Shown here: in pieces, positions 1 to 44,500 of the stretch
Position numbering within the stretch: the first letter of the stretch is position 1
Layout of the letters: each line of letters starts with the position of its first letter
The notes under the pieces: generated by a model
Database searches by the model: none
Seen by the model: the letters and a program-made list of their open reading frames with translations, nothing else
What the model was told of the DNA's origin: nothing
Assembly (NCBI GenBank): GCA_014529385.2
Contig: CM043953.1
Span: 99,745,342 to 99,809,341, forward strand
Direction of reading: 5' to 3'
Length of the DNA: 64,000 nt
From: Adiantum capillus-veneris
Taxonomy: Eukaryota; Streptophyta; Polypodiopsida; Polypodiales; Pteridaceae
Made by a program: the position numbers and the translations under genes

Positions 1-75
1 ACACTCTAAGGTCAAAAAGTCTAACACGCTTTGATGAAATCTCTCTCTGTGCTTCATTTTCTCTCGGATAAAAAA

Positions 76-97
76 CTCTCTCTCTCTCTCTCTCTCC
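76..97. repeat. (CT)n microsatellite
   Basis: Short uninterrupted CT dinucleotide run, the first of many CT/GA tracts in the window. No gene is seen in 1-390 around it. Confidence 0.95.
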
Positions 98-390
98 TTC
101 GTTTTGAAGTCTCTCCTCCCATTTAATAAATATGTTAGACATAAATTAAAAGCATCAAATAAACTTTTTTTTTTTCATTTGAGAAGTGCTGAAATGGCAT
201 ATATAGTTTCCAATATTTTGCATAAACTTTATTCGATACGAACGCAGCTAACGAAGCAGTCTAGTTTAGATAGCAACGTAACCACAAAATGAGGGGTAAA
301 TATGCGAGGTATTTTGTGAATTTTCACAAATTTCAGGGCCTAAAGAAGGCAAGAAATTATGTAATTCAATAAACCCAGGCGATATTGAGG

Positions 391-966
391 ATGGAGGAAG
401 GGGCGATGGTGGGGCGCATACTGGCGGAGCTGGACGGTGTGCTCCAGCAGAGCGGAGCGGCGGCAAGCGCATTAGTGCAGGAATTGGCAAATGCTGCGAG
501 CAGAGGAGCGCAGGTGATGGTGTATGGTGTGGGCAGAGAGGGCCTGATGATGAAGGCCCTCGCCATGCGCCTCTTCCATCTCGGCCTCCGCGTCTCCTGT
601 GTATTCGACATGACCACCCCGCCCATCTCATCCCATGACCTCCTCCTCCTCAGTGCTGGTCCTGGCACGTTCTCCTCTGTCGAAGCTCTCGCCTCCATTG
701 CCCGCTCCTGCAGCGCCCGCATCCTCCTCCTCACCGCCCACCCCTCTGGCCCTGCTTCTTTCCTTGCAGATGTTGTCGCTCACGTCCCTGCCCAGACCAT
801 GGCCTCTGACACTGCCTCTTCCCCCTTGTCGTCATCCCTGCTTCCCATGGGCAGCCTTTACGAAGGGGCCCTCTTCATCCTTTTCGAGATGGTGATTCTT
901 AAGCTCAGAGACACCCTGGGAGTAGCGCCGCAGGACATGAGAGGACGTCATACCAATCTGGAATGA
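391..966 (+). CDS. SIS-domain protein, 6-phospho-3-hexuloisomerase-like
   Basis: Intact 191-residue single-exon ORF. I start it at the ATG at 391; an in-frame stop (TAA, 370-372) lies just upstream, and the TTG six bases earlier is not a credible plant start. The protein matches the family plan of 6-phospho-3-hexuloisomerase (HxlB/PHI), which isomerises 3-hexulose-6-phosphate to fructose-6-phosphate in the ribulose monophosphate pathway. Visible landmarks are the SIS phosphate loop VYGVGREG (about residues 46-53), FDMTTPPI, the DLLLLSAGPGT strand-loop, the MGSLYEGALF helix with its glutamate, and the C-terminal RHTNLE, close to the family's RHANLE. Length agrees with the usual 180-200 residues. 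Two loop residues differ from the bacterial and archaeal pattern (GRSG is GREG; SGSGET is SAGPGT), so the substrate may differ. Plants have SIS proteins of this type whose role is not settled. It is convergent with the chaperone gene downstream. The coding sequence is GC-rich compared with its surroundings. Confidence 0.85.
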   Translation: MEEGAMVGRILAELDGVLQQSGAAASALVQELANAASRGAQVMVYGVGREGLMMKALAMRLFHLGLRVSCVFDMTTPPISSHDLLLLSAGPGTFSSVEALASIARSCSARILLLTAHPSGPASFLADVVAHVPAQTMASDTASSPLSSSLLPMGSLYEGALFILFEMVILKLRDTLGVAPQDMRGRHTNLE

Positions 967-3900
967 TGTTGTGTAAGAATGTAAGGTCATCATCTATTTC
1001 TTCTTAATTCTGCAATATGACTTTCAGTGATGGCTGCTCTGTCTCTTTCTTTTAGAAGTTTATGAGGGAGGGCTCAAGAGTGGTGTGCTCCACTGTTTAT
1101 GAAAGCATGCATGCATGTGAATGGGTAGATATGGCCACCCTGCAAGGAGATGAGGTGCTACATTGTTAACCTGTGCCGTTAGGGAACGGACATGATTTTG
1201 ATTTGCATGTGCCTAGCATTTTACAATCACGTATGTGGAGCGTATCTCATAGTCAGCTTCCGTGCGCCATATTATCAGCATCTGCGACCTGCCCAAAGGG
1301 CAAGGCCATAGCATTGCTTGACCTTTTTGGGCTTAACTAAAATTCGTAAGAAGCTTAGATTGGTTAAAACAAATGCTCAGGATTGTGTCATCAGTAGAAA
1401 GAGCAAGTATCACAAAGATGATGACCATCACGCTTCATATATACAAGTTGGGATCAGGATGCAGGAAGCAAAGCCATGTGATATGTAACAAACTGGTCAA
1501 TCTTCATATACCTTAACGTGAAGCATCTTATTTATTGGCTTTCTAAAACAAGCCTTAGAGAAGAAAAAGTTTGGCATACATTTCATATTTTATTATTTCT
1601 TATGCTGATTATTCCTAACTTTTCATGTGAAGCATTAAAATCTTCTTTTGTTTTTTGTTTGTCAAAAGGTCCCTTCACTACATGCTTTTTCTTATGAAGA
1701 CAAGATTCAAAAGCTAACACTATAATCAAATGAACAGAGATTGTACTTTTATGTTAATTTGAACTCTTTTTCTTTTCTTTAGCTTGAACTCTAGATGCTC
1801 TAAACTCTTGTTCCTTTGGCATGATGGAAGATTTAGCTCCACATGTTTAGTGCTAGGATTTGATATTCACATCCTCAAATATTTGTGGGTAGAAATGGCG
1901 CTTGATTTTGGCTTCAAGTTTTCCCTTACCAAAGTTTCGGCAGGCCTCGTGAAATTTTCACTTGTTTAATTGGCTATCTAAAACAAGCCTTAGTGAACTA
2001 GAGAGTTAGGCATATGTTCGACTTATGTGTGTGAAGCATGAGACCTTCTTTGGTTTTTAAATATTTAAATGGCTCCTTTCATATCTTTCATTTAAGAACC
2101 TCATATGAGTCCTTTCATCTCTTTGGGCTTTCTAAAACAAGCCTTAGTGAGGAAGGATGATAAGCATACATTTCAATTCTATATCATGTATATCCTTACT
2201 AGGCCTACCTTTGACATTATCTCTGCTTTTTATTTCTAAATGGATCTCTTCATGTGAGAGCCTCATATGACTTGCTTTTCACTCTTTTGTTTAGATCGCC
2301 AATGTGACGCTTCACCTTGATAATTTTCAACGTCAAATCTTTCGAACAATCAGATGTTTGGGCTTTCTAACACCTCATTCCTCGCAACACATTCAATGAT
2401 TGCACTTATGTACAACTCTAGGCCAGCTATGCTAATAATCATTTGCCGCCTTCCAAGGAAGGTTAGTAGTTTTTTCTGGTTCAACTCTTGATTTAGGGGC
2501 TTTGATGAGGTGACATACCAAGATTTAGATGAAGGGTGTCTAGAAATCCAATTTAGATATCACAGGGGATATAATTGGATTGTATGCATGACTTTTCTCG
2601 TGTGGCCTCGAGCTGGGAGTCTTTCCCCATGCTATAATGAGTTATGTAACTCTTGCTAGAAGAGGGCAAGTGATGCCAGGAATTTATGGCCAGATGCACG
2701 CAAAGGATTTCATGTGATCACATTCATGGTTTTGTCTAAATCCCAGACGATCGTAGTGATCACCAATTGGAGCACAGAGATTAGTTTGCTCAACATTGGC
2801 TATCATGATTTTGCTTTTAAAATTGTCAAAAGTCGAAAGTGAAACATCGAAAGAAAATTTGCCCAATGTGTTGTATAATGTTCAATTCAACTATTCAACC
2901 ACAAGGTTTATGAGGAGGGAGCACACAAATTTGGGTAAGAAATGAAGCTCAACATGTGGTGTTGGCTCATTACTAGCACATGACTTTCTTACTTTTTTGG
3001 CAAGGTAATTTTCCTTTACAAGTAACTAGTCTCAAAATAGGTATTTCAAGCAAGACCATTTGTAATTATGTATTTATTGAAGAACTATTTAGTATCTAAA
3101 GAGTTGTACCTCTCGTTTCCCCCACAGTTGAAGTTAGATCTTAAGCCATGGGGCAATCGCTCATCAAATGCTCCTATCACGCCCCATTATCGGTAATATA
3201 ATAACACTATGGGCCTATTTAAAAATACCCCAACCCCCTCTTATGTATACATAAAAACATACATTTTGCACCATACTTGCGTGACATGATACACATTTTG
3301 AAAAGCGACCACCCAAAGAATTAAGCAAGAGAATCGTGAACTCCACAATTAGCATCCATGTGAGCAAAGCCAATCTTTGCTTCACCTTACTTTCCCATTC
3401 AGAGTATTACATTCATGTTATGGTAAAAATTTGATACCCTCCATAGTAAAGATTGATAACACATGCTCAAAAAATTTTATTTTTAAATTAAGCAAAGAAA
3501 ATATAGCTATGTTTGCAAGTCTGTTATACAATATATGTGCACATGAGGGCATTACACATGGCATGGAACAAGATCTTGCTATCCAATGAGCTCGAAGCAC
3601 AGTGTTGGCCTAAGATATTTGAGCCCATATTTAATAATGTGTCATGACAAGTCCCCGTGATAGACCACTTCACAACACAAGGTCTTTGGAATAAATGGCG
3701 AAAGTTGCCAAATATGAGAAAAGTTTGTTAGAAGCAACGAAGACTACCTTCACTCCCCTCAAAGCATCTACATGCATTGAAACATTGTTGCAGATCTCGA
3801 CGTTGATCACTTGATGGCACATCTCATTGTCATTAGTAAGAAAGGCATCATGTTTCACTATCTATTTCCCAAATGCTCTACCAAACGATGCCATGCATTA

Positions 3901-4129
3901 TCAAATCTCAACATCTAAAATAACTCGGACATCAGCAATTAACTCCAACCAAATTCCTCTGCTTTTTGACTCTGGAATATATGCATGCCTCACAAGACAT
4001 AATACCTTGAAAAGGCAGCTCAAGTGAGGCTACATGAAAAACCGAATAAAGGAAATTGCAATTTTTTGGCTTGCAAACACTGCTTTAACATTCACATAAA
4101 AGAATTTTCAAATTTCCTCTTCTAATTCT

Positions 4130-4130
<1 letters not shown>
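967..4130. other. Intergenic DNA between two convergent genes
   Basis: AT-rich sequence with no ORF that I recognise; the open frames are short, uninterrupted by chance and lack protein-like composition. The only structure seen is a degenerate repeat at 1537-2150, listed separately. The 3' untranslated region of the isomerase-like gene must lie in the first few hundred bases, but I could not place a poly(A) site. Confidence 0.6.
1537..2150. repeat. Three degenerate copies of a CTAAAACAAGCCTTAG unit
   Basis: The phrase GGCTTTCTAAAACAAGCCTT occurs at 1537, at 1972 (one mismatch) and at 2126. After each copy there are further similar words (a GGCATA or AAGCATA, then a T-rich stretch; copies one and two also share GTGAAGCAT). 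Spacing is uneven, about 435 and 155 bases, so this is a dispersed local duplication and not a simple tandem array. Origin not identified. Confidence 0.6.
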
Positions 4131-4160
<30 letters not shown>

Positions 4161-4182
4161 ATGAGAGAGAGAGAGAGAGAGA
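4131..4182. repeat. (AC)n followed by (GA)n microsatellites
   Basis: An AC run at 4131-4157 is followed after six bases by a GA run at 4163-4182. They lie downstream of the 3' end of the chaperone gene. Confidence 0.95.
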
Positions 4183-4363
4183 CTTTGCATGTGCATTTCA
4201 GATATATAAGAACCTCCTATGCCAAGATGAATGTCGCTTGATCAACTGATAAATTTGCAGGGCTCTCCCAAAAATTACTTTAAGACTGTCTCCACTACAA
4301 CCCACTTGCACCCATCCTCAAGGGTGTGTGTTGCTTGACGGGATTACAAGACCTTGAGACCCT

Positions 4364-4391
4364 CCTCTCTCTCTCTCTCTCTCTCTCTCTC
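4364..4391. repeat. (CT)n microsatellite
   Basis: CT run about 160 bases beyond the stop codon of the chaperone gene, so it may lie in its 3' untranslated region (the gene reads leftward). Confidence 0.9.
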
Positions 4392-4553
4392 AATCAATTA
4401 CAATATCGAAGCAATAGATTACTCCCCATTTTTTGGGGGGCAGAAAAGTTGCTTGTGTGTCAAAATTGGCAATGCAAAATGCAAGGGCAACATGAAGAAC
4501 AAAAGCTTCCTCTGTTCATCGAGCTCTTCCCACCGACGCAAGCAATATCACCT

Positions 4554-37079
<32,526 letters not shown>

Positions 37080-37392
37080 TGGTCCTCCGACTTGGGCAGG
37101 AGCTGCTGGAGCTCAGAATTGATGGGTAGGTACAATCTTCTGAAGAATGCTTCCACTGGGGTGGGGAAGCAGCAAAGGGAGCGACCGAATAAATGGCTGT
37201 CTACCGCTGCAGATCGAGAAGCTCTCAAAAGACCAAGTATGTCTGCATGGGAGAAGAACTTACGAGGCTTTCAAGCAGCCTCCAGCAGTAAGAAGAGTGC
37301 GACGAGAAGTAGAATTTGGTCTGTTTCTTTTGATTTTTTGATTGAATGCAAAACAAGAGTTTTGGCGTTTTGACGAATCTGAGACTTCCACG

Positions 37393-37400
37393 TATATAAA
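37393..37400 (-). promoter_or_regulatory. Possible TATA box of the chaperone gene
   Basis: TTTATATA on the minus strand, about 315 bases upstream of the start codon, flanked by two CCACGT/ACGTGG words (37388-37393 and 37406-37411). CCACG words are part of unfolded-protein-response elements, but no full CCAAT-N9-CCACG element is seen. Confidence 0.4.
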
Positions 37401-37473
37401 CTGGAACGTGGCGCAGCCCGACTGGTCGGTCTTGTCCCGGCCAGCAAATAACTCAAAAAGCACTCGAAAGTCA

Positions 37474-37489
37474 AGAACCTTCGAGGAAC
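37474..37489. promoter_or_regulatory. Heat-shock-element-like site
   Basis: AGAACCTTCGAGGAAC reads GAA..TTC...GAA, three alternating units with one extra base in the second gap. It lies about 80 bases upstream of the TATA-like site. It is a plausible heat-shock-factor site for a stress chaperone gene. Confidence 0.4.
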
Positions 37490-37560
37490 ATCACTTTAGG
37501 GCTGTGCTGGCTGGAGCAATTGGAGTAACCTTTTGAAGGCTGCACACATGCACTTCTATG

Positions 37561-40500
37561 AAGGCCGCCTCGTGTAGTACAGTAGTTTGCCACTGTGACC
37601 ACGAAATTCTAGCCCTCGGGAAATTTACTCAGCGACTTACCTCCATTACCGGATTCCATATGCGCAAAACGAGTTGAACGACAGGGTCTAAAATTCAAGG
37701 GGCCTCCCTCTCTATTGACTCTAGCTTTACACCCTTTCAGGCTCTTTTACCCCAACCTTTTTCAGCCAAGATTTACACTATATGCCTTGCTAAAACTTTT
37801 GTAGCCATCAATAACATGAGCTCAAACTTTATACTTGAACTTGATCCAACAATTTGTACTTGAACTTAAAGTCGGCGCAATGAACTTTCAAATACTTTGA
37901 GAGCATAGTTTTCGATGTAACTCATTAAAATCATATTGATTTAAACCAAAATGATGATCATGATAGTAATGTGATGAGCTCACAGAACCAGTCACAACAA
38001 TTGGTGAGCTTTGCAAGTGTTGTTTTGTGTATATTTGCAGGGACACCTTGCCTCCGTTGGTAGCAATGGTATCAAAGCTCAAGGCAACGCTCCTGCATAC
38101 TGTGGAGAACAACAAAGGAAGACGTAGGAACCAACTTACGTCTATGGAGATCATTGACACATCCATTCATCAAAGCTAAGTGTACTCATGATATCAATAT
38201 TTGTATACATGTTTTCTTTTTATGTGTCATTTCTAGGCATTTTTAGAGAAGTACATGTTTGCTTATGATTGAGAAATTCCTAGTTAAGTATAGTTATTTG
38301 AATCAAACAACATGTTACGAGGAATTGATATTAATGATCTAGTAGTAAGCATTTGGGTAGTGAGAGCACTTGACGCTTTTAGAAAGAGACCAAAATGTTT
38401 AAGGAAAGTAGAAGGAGAAGAAGAAGAGTTAGTGAAATCTTTATTAAACATTGTAGAGACAATCCCGAGAGACCTCAAAGATCTGTCCACCAACGAGTCT
38501 AGAGCTGCAGAGTTAGTCCCCGAGAGGGAACTAATCCCAAATTGACAACTAGTTGTAAAACTAACAAAAAAAGATTAAGAACGACAATCAGATAGTATGC
38601 TTTAATTTGAAGCTACAAATCTAGAAGGAGAAGAGGAGAACGAGCTATAGAAGAACTTGTAGAGAAAGTAATTAATTACCAGAAGAAGGTTTGTTGATAG
38701 AGAAGAGGGTAGAAGAAAGAAGAAGCCGAAGATAAGAGATCTTTTATCCAAGGGGACTTCATGGATATATGTGATGAGTTGTGAATGCAAGAACTCTTAC
38801 TCAAGAAGGTGTTGATGTAATGTAGTGGGAAACTATCCCAAGAGATCTTTAAGTAAGAGAAGAAATAGGATTTTTTTAATGTTTTGTTCACTCTCGCGTC
38901 GGGAACTAGATTAAGGCTCACTTCAACGAATAGAAATCTAGGTGTGTTGCAGAGCCTGGAGCCAAGGACAACGTCATCAACAACACCCAACTTGTGAGCA
39001 CTTGCGCGACTACTTTATGTGGGACAAGGGTAGCTAATTCTATAGTACGACCAGTAATTGTGCACGCTCTCAAGAAGTCTCCAAACACAACATAAGGGCG
39101 AGGGTCGGTGCAATATGGATGACATTGAAGCATGGCCAACTGCAGCAAATTGTAGCGCCCACACCCAACCTACCATACAGCTTAGCCATGAAAGGCATCG
39201 GTTTTTTGTTCTTTTGGAGCATGTGACCAACACCACACCACACACCCACACACGCACGCACGCACAAAACAGACGGCGGCCCCAGCTCCACCTCGCTCTC
39301 TCTTTGTGCATGCCAGCCCGTGCACGTTGGAGTTATCTCTCGTTCTCTCCCTCTCCAACCCACAAATAAACTTACAAAGATCATGCAGCACATGCACCAT
39401 CACTTTGTTTACTCACATAGAAGGCATGAAAATGTGGGTGTAACACCAACAACAGACAGTTGTTGACAGCTACACTCCCCTGCTGACATTTTCCCTATAG
39501 TAATCTGTTGTTGACAGCTCTACCAACATTTTTCCTATAGTACATGATCCCCTTTGGGATTCAACAACTACCACAACCTACCCTCTACTAGTACGTGCCA
39601 CTGCAAATCTGCATGTGCCACCCACTCGACCAATTATTCCACATAGACAACCAATCCATTAAAAGTTTCCCACCTTTTTTGGGCATACTAAGCCTACAGA
39701 AACAAGCACTACCTCCTGCATGGTGTGATGTGCACCTCACATGGCCCTGCATGGTGAACAAAAGGAATAGACAATGAACTCACTCTAACTTTGTGCACAA
39801 ATTTGGCAGGTACTACTTGCCTTGGGAACCCGCAATACTCCATCCTCACAGTAAAGAGAGGAAGTGAATGAGAGCAATCTCTTCCTCCTCTCTCTATCTC
39901 GCAACCCACCTCTATCCCAACGTGGCGAGCCCCCTTCCCTGCCTGCCATCCGAACAGACTCGATGAGAGCCCCCTTTTATCCCTCCTTGTCGCTGTGTTA
40001 TGCCTTGTGTTGCCAACCTCTATGAGCCTGACACATTAGGGCGTGCCATGTAGCACAATGCTTTTTTTCCAATACATTTATTTTAAGGTGAAAATTCACA
40101 ATAGCCTACATAGGTCCAATGTTGAGATTCCCCTCTATGGCTTTGTTGGCGGCCTATAACAAACTTTGTAATGTAAGTTTCTGGTTGTGCATATAAAAGA
40201 CAATAAGATGATGATAGCATGTGCTAGAATAGAGTTTTATTAGCACCCAACTCACTGTATGTTGTAGTACAATCCTTTGGTGTAGGGTAGGCTTTCATAG
40301 GTGCAAAATTGATTATTGCATTACATGTGAGGGTATATTGAAATAATTGGTAAATTGGCAAGCCACACATAGCGATGTGGGGGGGGCCAAGGTTAACTTT
40401 ATCCCCAACTTATAGAAACAACTTTAACCCATACCTTTTGATCTATTTTCATAATGTCTTTTGCAATTTCCATCATATGTGCAGCAGTTTTGACACATAC

Positions 40501-42111
40501 ACAACTCCTTCCTTTGATCACATAGTCCACAAGCTACATAGTGTAGCTAGGATTGATAACACATGAAACCCTAGTACCATAAAAAACAATGAGCAATTCG
40601 AGCTCCTAATTTTACTCCCTTTTTGAAGAGCATTCTGCAAAACTCACCCACATTCGAAGCAAACCATTTTTATTGACGTTGGTTTAAAGCTTGAACTAAC
40701 TACCCAACTGAGATTTAGGTCCAAAGATCAGGTTATTTGCATCATTTAAAACTAAAATGCCCATATATTGCCAATGAAAATTGAGGACCAATGAAATTCT
40801 AACTAAGATTTTGCAACTTCAACTCAAAAATTTGCACTACAAATCGGGCTACATGAGCACTACTAGAAACTACCTATGGGTTTCTAACCACTGTATAAAG
40901 TCTCCCACCATCCTTCTTCTAGCACAAAAGTGCGCACAATATTTCTTTACTTCAACCCATTTTAATAATGCACATAAAATGGATTTTGCTTAGCTCAATT
41001 AGGCAACTAAGTCTTCTACAACAAAAGATATGTTGGTATTCATGTTCACAAAGTAAAGGTCTAATTTATTTAGTTTTAACATTCCTCTGATCCATGTACA
41101 AATCTTAAACAATGATAGTCTTAAAACCCATTTTCTACCTCATGATTTTATAATTCCTCTAGGTAGTGCTTTTAATTTCTATTTATATGCTTACACATAA
41201 TTTTAAAACTAATGCTCTTAATTATCATTATCCCAGTGGATGACCGTTTTTGCAGCTTTACAAGTACACAATATCCAAAAATGGGTAACGGCTTATGTCC
41301 ATTCATAATTAAAGACACAATCTTTAATCCTCTACAATGACATGTTTTTCTTTCTCCTTTAATTTTGTTCAATATTGTAGGTTAATTTATATTATATTTC
41401 AAAATTACTTCGTTTACTTGAAATACGTGTATTTTTATACTAAGCTAAATTATACCACTGTGACAAGACATTCATTCTATGCAATCACCTGTATGAATGC
41501 ATATATGAACAACATGTACCATGGATTATTCACACATATTTTTTTGTACTTATTCTCACAGACTTTGATATGATATTGATAGTTGCAGGTCTCTCTAGCT
41601 TCTCCTTGTGATCCTATTTGAAAAATTCCTCGCATCCAAGTTATGGAATGTCAAGTATAGCCCTCCCACATAGGTACATTTTTTGGTGGAGGAGATATTC
41701 TAGGTCAACCCAAAGAACAATTATAAGTCTCCATCTACGCTCTCATTTGCTGCTCAGTTCTTTTAAAGGTTTTACAACTCATTGTCCTTATGAATGCTAA
41801 CTCCCTAATCGAAAAGCCTCATCCTATTATTCCAAAGTACAACATAGTTACTCTCTTTGTATATATCTACGGGCTACACCCAAGCAGTTTTGCAACAAGG
41901 AAGAATACCACCCGACATTTTTAGAAGGTAGACTGACATTGTCTTATGAGTTGTGTGGAAAGGTGAACAATGGAAAATATAAAAGGATGTCAAGTTTATT
42001 GATATTGTATTATTAAAGAGCTCGTTATGAGCTAAGTCACTTTATGTCCGGGTGGACAATTTGTATTAATTTTGAGCATTTAAGAAATCTATATAGGAGG
42101 TGCACTTGCAT

Positions 42112-42113
<2 letters not shown>
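37561..42113. other. Gene-poor AT-rich region upstream of the chaperone gene
   Basis: No convincing gene. Open frames are short. Noted: a primer-site-like TGGTATCAAAGC at 38067-38078 with an upstream stretch repeated inverted at 42270-42328; a 48-base-spaced direct repeat of GTTGTTGACAGCT at 39459 and 39507, each followed by a TTTYCCTATAGTA word; CA/CG-rich simple sequence at 39230-39270. Probably old decayed transposon DNA. Confidence 0.5.
38018..38078 (+). repeat. Retrotransposon leader remnant with primer site, inverted relative to 42270-42328
   Basis: GTGTTGTTTTGTGTATATTTGCAGGG and the following 25 bases match the reverse complement of 42270-42328. The segment ends in TGGTATCAAAGC, a Met-tRNA primer-site word. 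It reads like the LTR end and primer site of a lost element. Confidence 0.5.
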
Positions 42114-42192
<79 letters not shown>

Positions 42193-42217
42193 GTGTGTGT
42201 GTGTGCGTGTGTGTGTG
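42114..42217. repeat. (CT)n-(GT)n compound microsatellite
   Basis: About 75 bases of CT then about 27 bases of GT with one interruption. Confidence 0.95.
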
Positions 42218-42469
42218 ATCATCTGTTCTTCTCGATTGTGTGTTTTTGGATTTGTCAGGTATGCAGATTTGTTGTTGCTACAAATGAAGGTGAGGTGACC
42301 CTGCAAATATACACAAAACAACATGCTACAAACAATAAATCAACAAATTGTCATATCTGGCAAATCGCATATACACACAATCAAAAAGAACACAAGACTG
42401 GAGAGAGACAAATAGCGAGACAAAGCATGAGAGATCGTGTGCGCAAAGTATTTTTGACATGTTGATGCT

Positions 42470-42796
42470 CACTAGAGCTCATTGAAATTGGAGAAAGTGA
42501 GCAAGCGTGTGTTGGTGATGCTAGCGACTAAGCCCCAAAGGATGCAACCTACTCTGATACCAATTTTTGGAAATAGGGTTGCAGGGACACGCACATAGTT
42601 TGGAGAAGATGAAGGAAGCTCAAGGCACACAACAAACAGTATGTTTTTCTTAGTGCACAATGAAAGATAATTTATCCCTAGAGTGATGGGCATACATACA
42701 ATGCACAGGGGAAGAAAACCTCCTAGTGAGGGGAAAAAATGCCCCGTCGGTCCTAAGTGTGTTCACACACATCACTACCACATGCATATGGTAACA
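42470..42796 (-). mobile_element. Copia LTR plus leader fragment (decayed)
   Basis: 42565-42796 matches the copia LTRs at 30441, 35560 and 59292 with many changes; the adjoining 42470-42564 matches their primer-site and leader region (TGATACCAA; GTGAGCAAGCGTGTGTTGG). The coding part is gone. A third, older copy of the family, in the same orientation as the 30-36 kb one. Confidence 0.8.
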
Positions 42797-42802
42797 ATCC
42801 TA

Positions 42803-44160
42803 ATAATTAATGATGTAGTACATGAAATATTGAGAAAAGGTCTCATTCACATATTTGCATGGTGCTCATAACCATATCTTGTTTCAGGGTCAATGGTCAG
42901 TACCGCTTTTGCATGGACTTTCACCCTCTGAATAATGTCGCATCACATGATGTCTACCGTCTTCCATAGCTAGATGAGCTCTTAGATCAATTAGGGAAGT
43001 CCACATTCTTCACGACCCTTGACCTCGCATCCACGTATTGGAAGGTTCCACTAGATCCAAAAGGTGCCCACAAGACAATATTTCAAACCCCAACAAGGTT
43101 GTATGAATTCAAAAGAACGCCTTTTGGATTCTCACTCTCCAGGAATACTCCTTCACTTTACAATATTACAAAGGTGTTTAAATACCATTGCAGATTGTCT
43201 CCCCCAAATACCTCCCCATCAGGTTCAAAGCACTCAACTCTCTATCCCTCGTTTCATTCCTGACCATCCTATTGACCCCTCTCAGATAAGCCTTCTTCAA
43301 CACTCTAATCCTCATATCCAAGCCCTTATCCACGCCCTCAAAGACAATCCCAATTCCACACTTTCTCATTATCTATACATTAAGGATGACACACACTATT
43401 GGGCCCATAAACATAGTTATAGTTGGATTTACTTACCATCAGTGTTACATCACCAATTTGTTCATTACTTTCATACTTATTACCTGTTTGGTCATCTGGG
43501 CTTTCACAAAGTACTAGATAACATGCGTCTATGCTACTAATGGCCCAAAATTCACCTCACCGTCTTATATATCATCATGCATTGTACCCAATTTCAAGCC
43601 CTCAAAACCCCGAAGGTCAAGCTTGGACACTTATCCCCGATTCAAGCCTAAACACCCTTTCAACTAGTAGGATGGGGCATCATGGGACCTTTTCCACAAT
43701 CATTGAATGGCAATAGGTATATTATAGTCCTTACAGAATATGTAACCCGTTGGTGTGTGGCCAAAGCCATTTCCAACACCACGGCACACAGAGTTGCTGA
43801 ATTTTTATTAGACGTCGTTATTCGCCACACCTGTCCTACTTCAATCCTCTTAGACTAGGTTAACAAGTGAGGTACTAGAAGCTCTAATTGCTTAAGCATT
43901 ATGCAAATCTTTTCATCTCCCTATCATCCACAGACCAATGAATTGACAAAAAGGGTGAATTAGACCATAAAGAAGATTCTAACTAGCTACATCGACCCCC
44001 TCCACCTAAATTGGGATATAGTTCTCCCATATACTATTCACGCATATAACACCACTATCCAAGCTTCAACTTGCATCAGCCCATTCCACGCTCTATAGGT
44101 AGAAACCCCGTTCTTCCTTCTGATGTGCAGATGGTAAGAGTTGACCCTCCAAAGCAAAAT
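42803..44160 (+). pseudogene. Ty3/gypsy RT-integrase remnant, heavily decayed
   Basis: Starts at RT block 1 (VHEILRKGLI; YRFCMDFHPLNN; TFFTTLDLASTYWKVPL; TPFGFSLS) then drops straight to an RNase H-integrase linker and integrase: HLGFHKVLDNMRLCYYWPK zinc region at about 43490-43550, and NGNRYIIVLTEYVTRWCVAKA near 43710-43770. The RT catalytic box is deleted. Frameshifts and stops are frequent. It belongs to a different gypsy lineage from those in intron 1. Confidence 0.75.
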
Positions 44161-44220
44161 ACTTAGGATTGGTACATGTACTTGAGCTTGGTTTGCGTCA
44201 GAAAATACTTGAGGCTTTGG

Positions 44221-44500
44221 TGATCCACGCGTAGGATGAATGGAGTCCCCAAAAGATAGTGCTTGCATTGTGAATGGGTGAAAAGATGCTAGTTATTCGC
44301 TTCTTGCAATATCTATCAAACATATTGGCAAGCTCAAGAGGACTTATCACAAGATTGTATTGATCCATGCGTAGGATGAATGGAGTCCCCAAAAGATAGT
44401 GCTTCCATTGTGAATGGGTGAAAAGATGCTAGCTATTGGCTTCTCGCAATATCTATCAAACATATTGGCAAGCTCAAGAGGACTTATCACAAGATTCTAC
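44221..44500. repeat. 140-base tandem duplication
   Basis: Copies at about 44221-44360 and 44361-44500, differing at a handful of positions (for example GATCCACGCG and GATCCATGCG). No protein reading recognised. Confidence 0.85.

Noticed and set aside
385-390. TTG start two codons upstream of the isomerase-like ORF
   Set aside because: A plant nuclear gene should use the ATG at 391; TTG starts are a bacterial habit.
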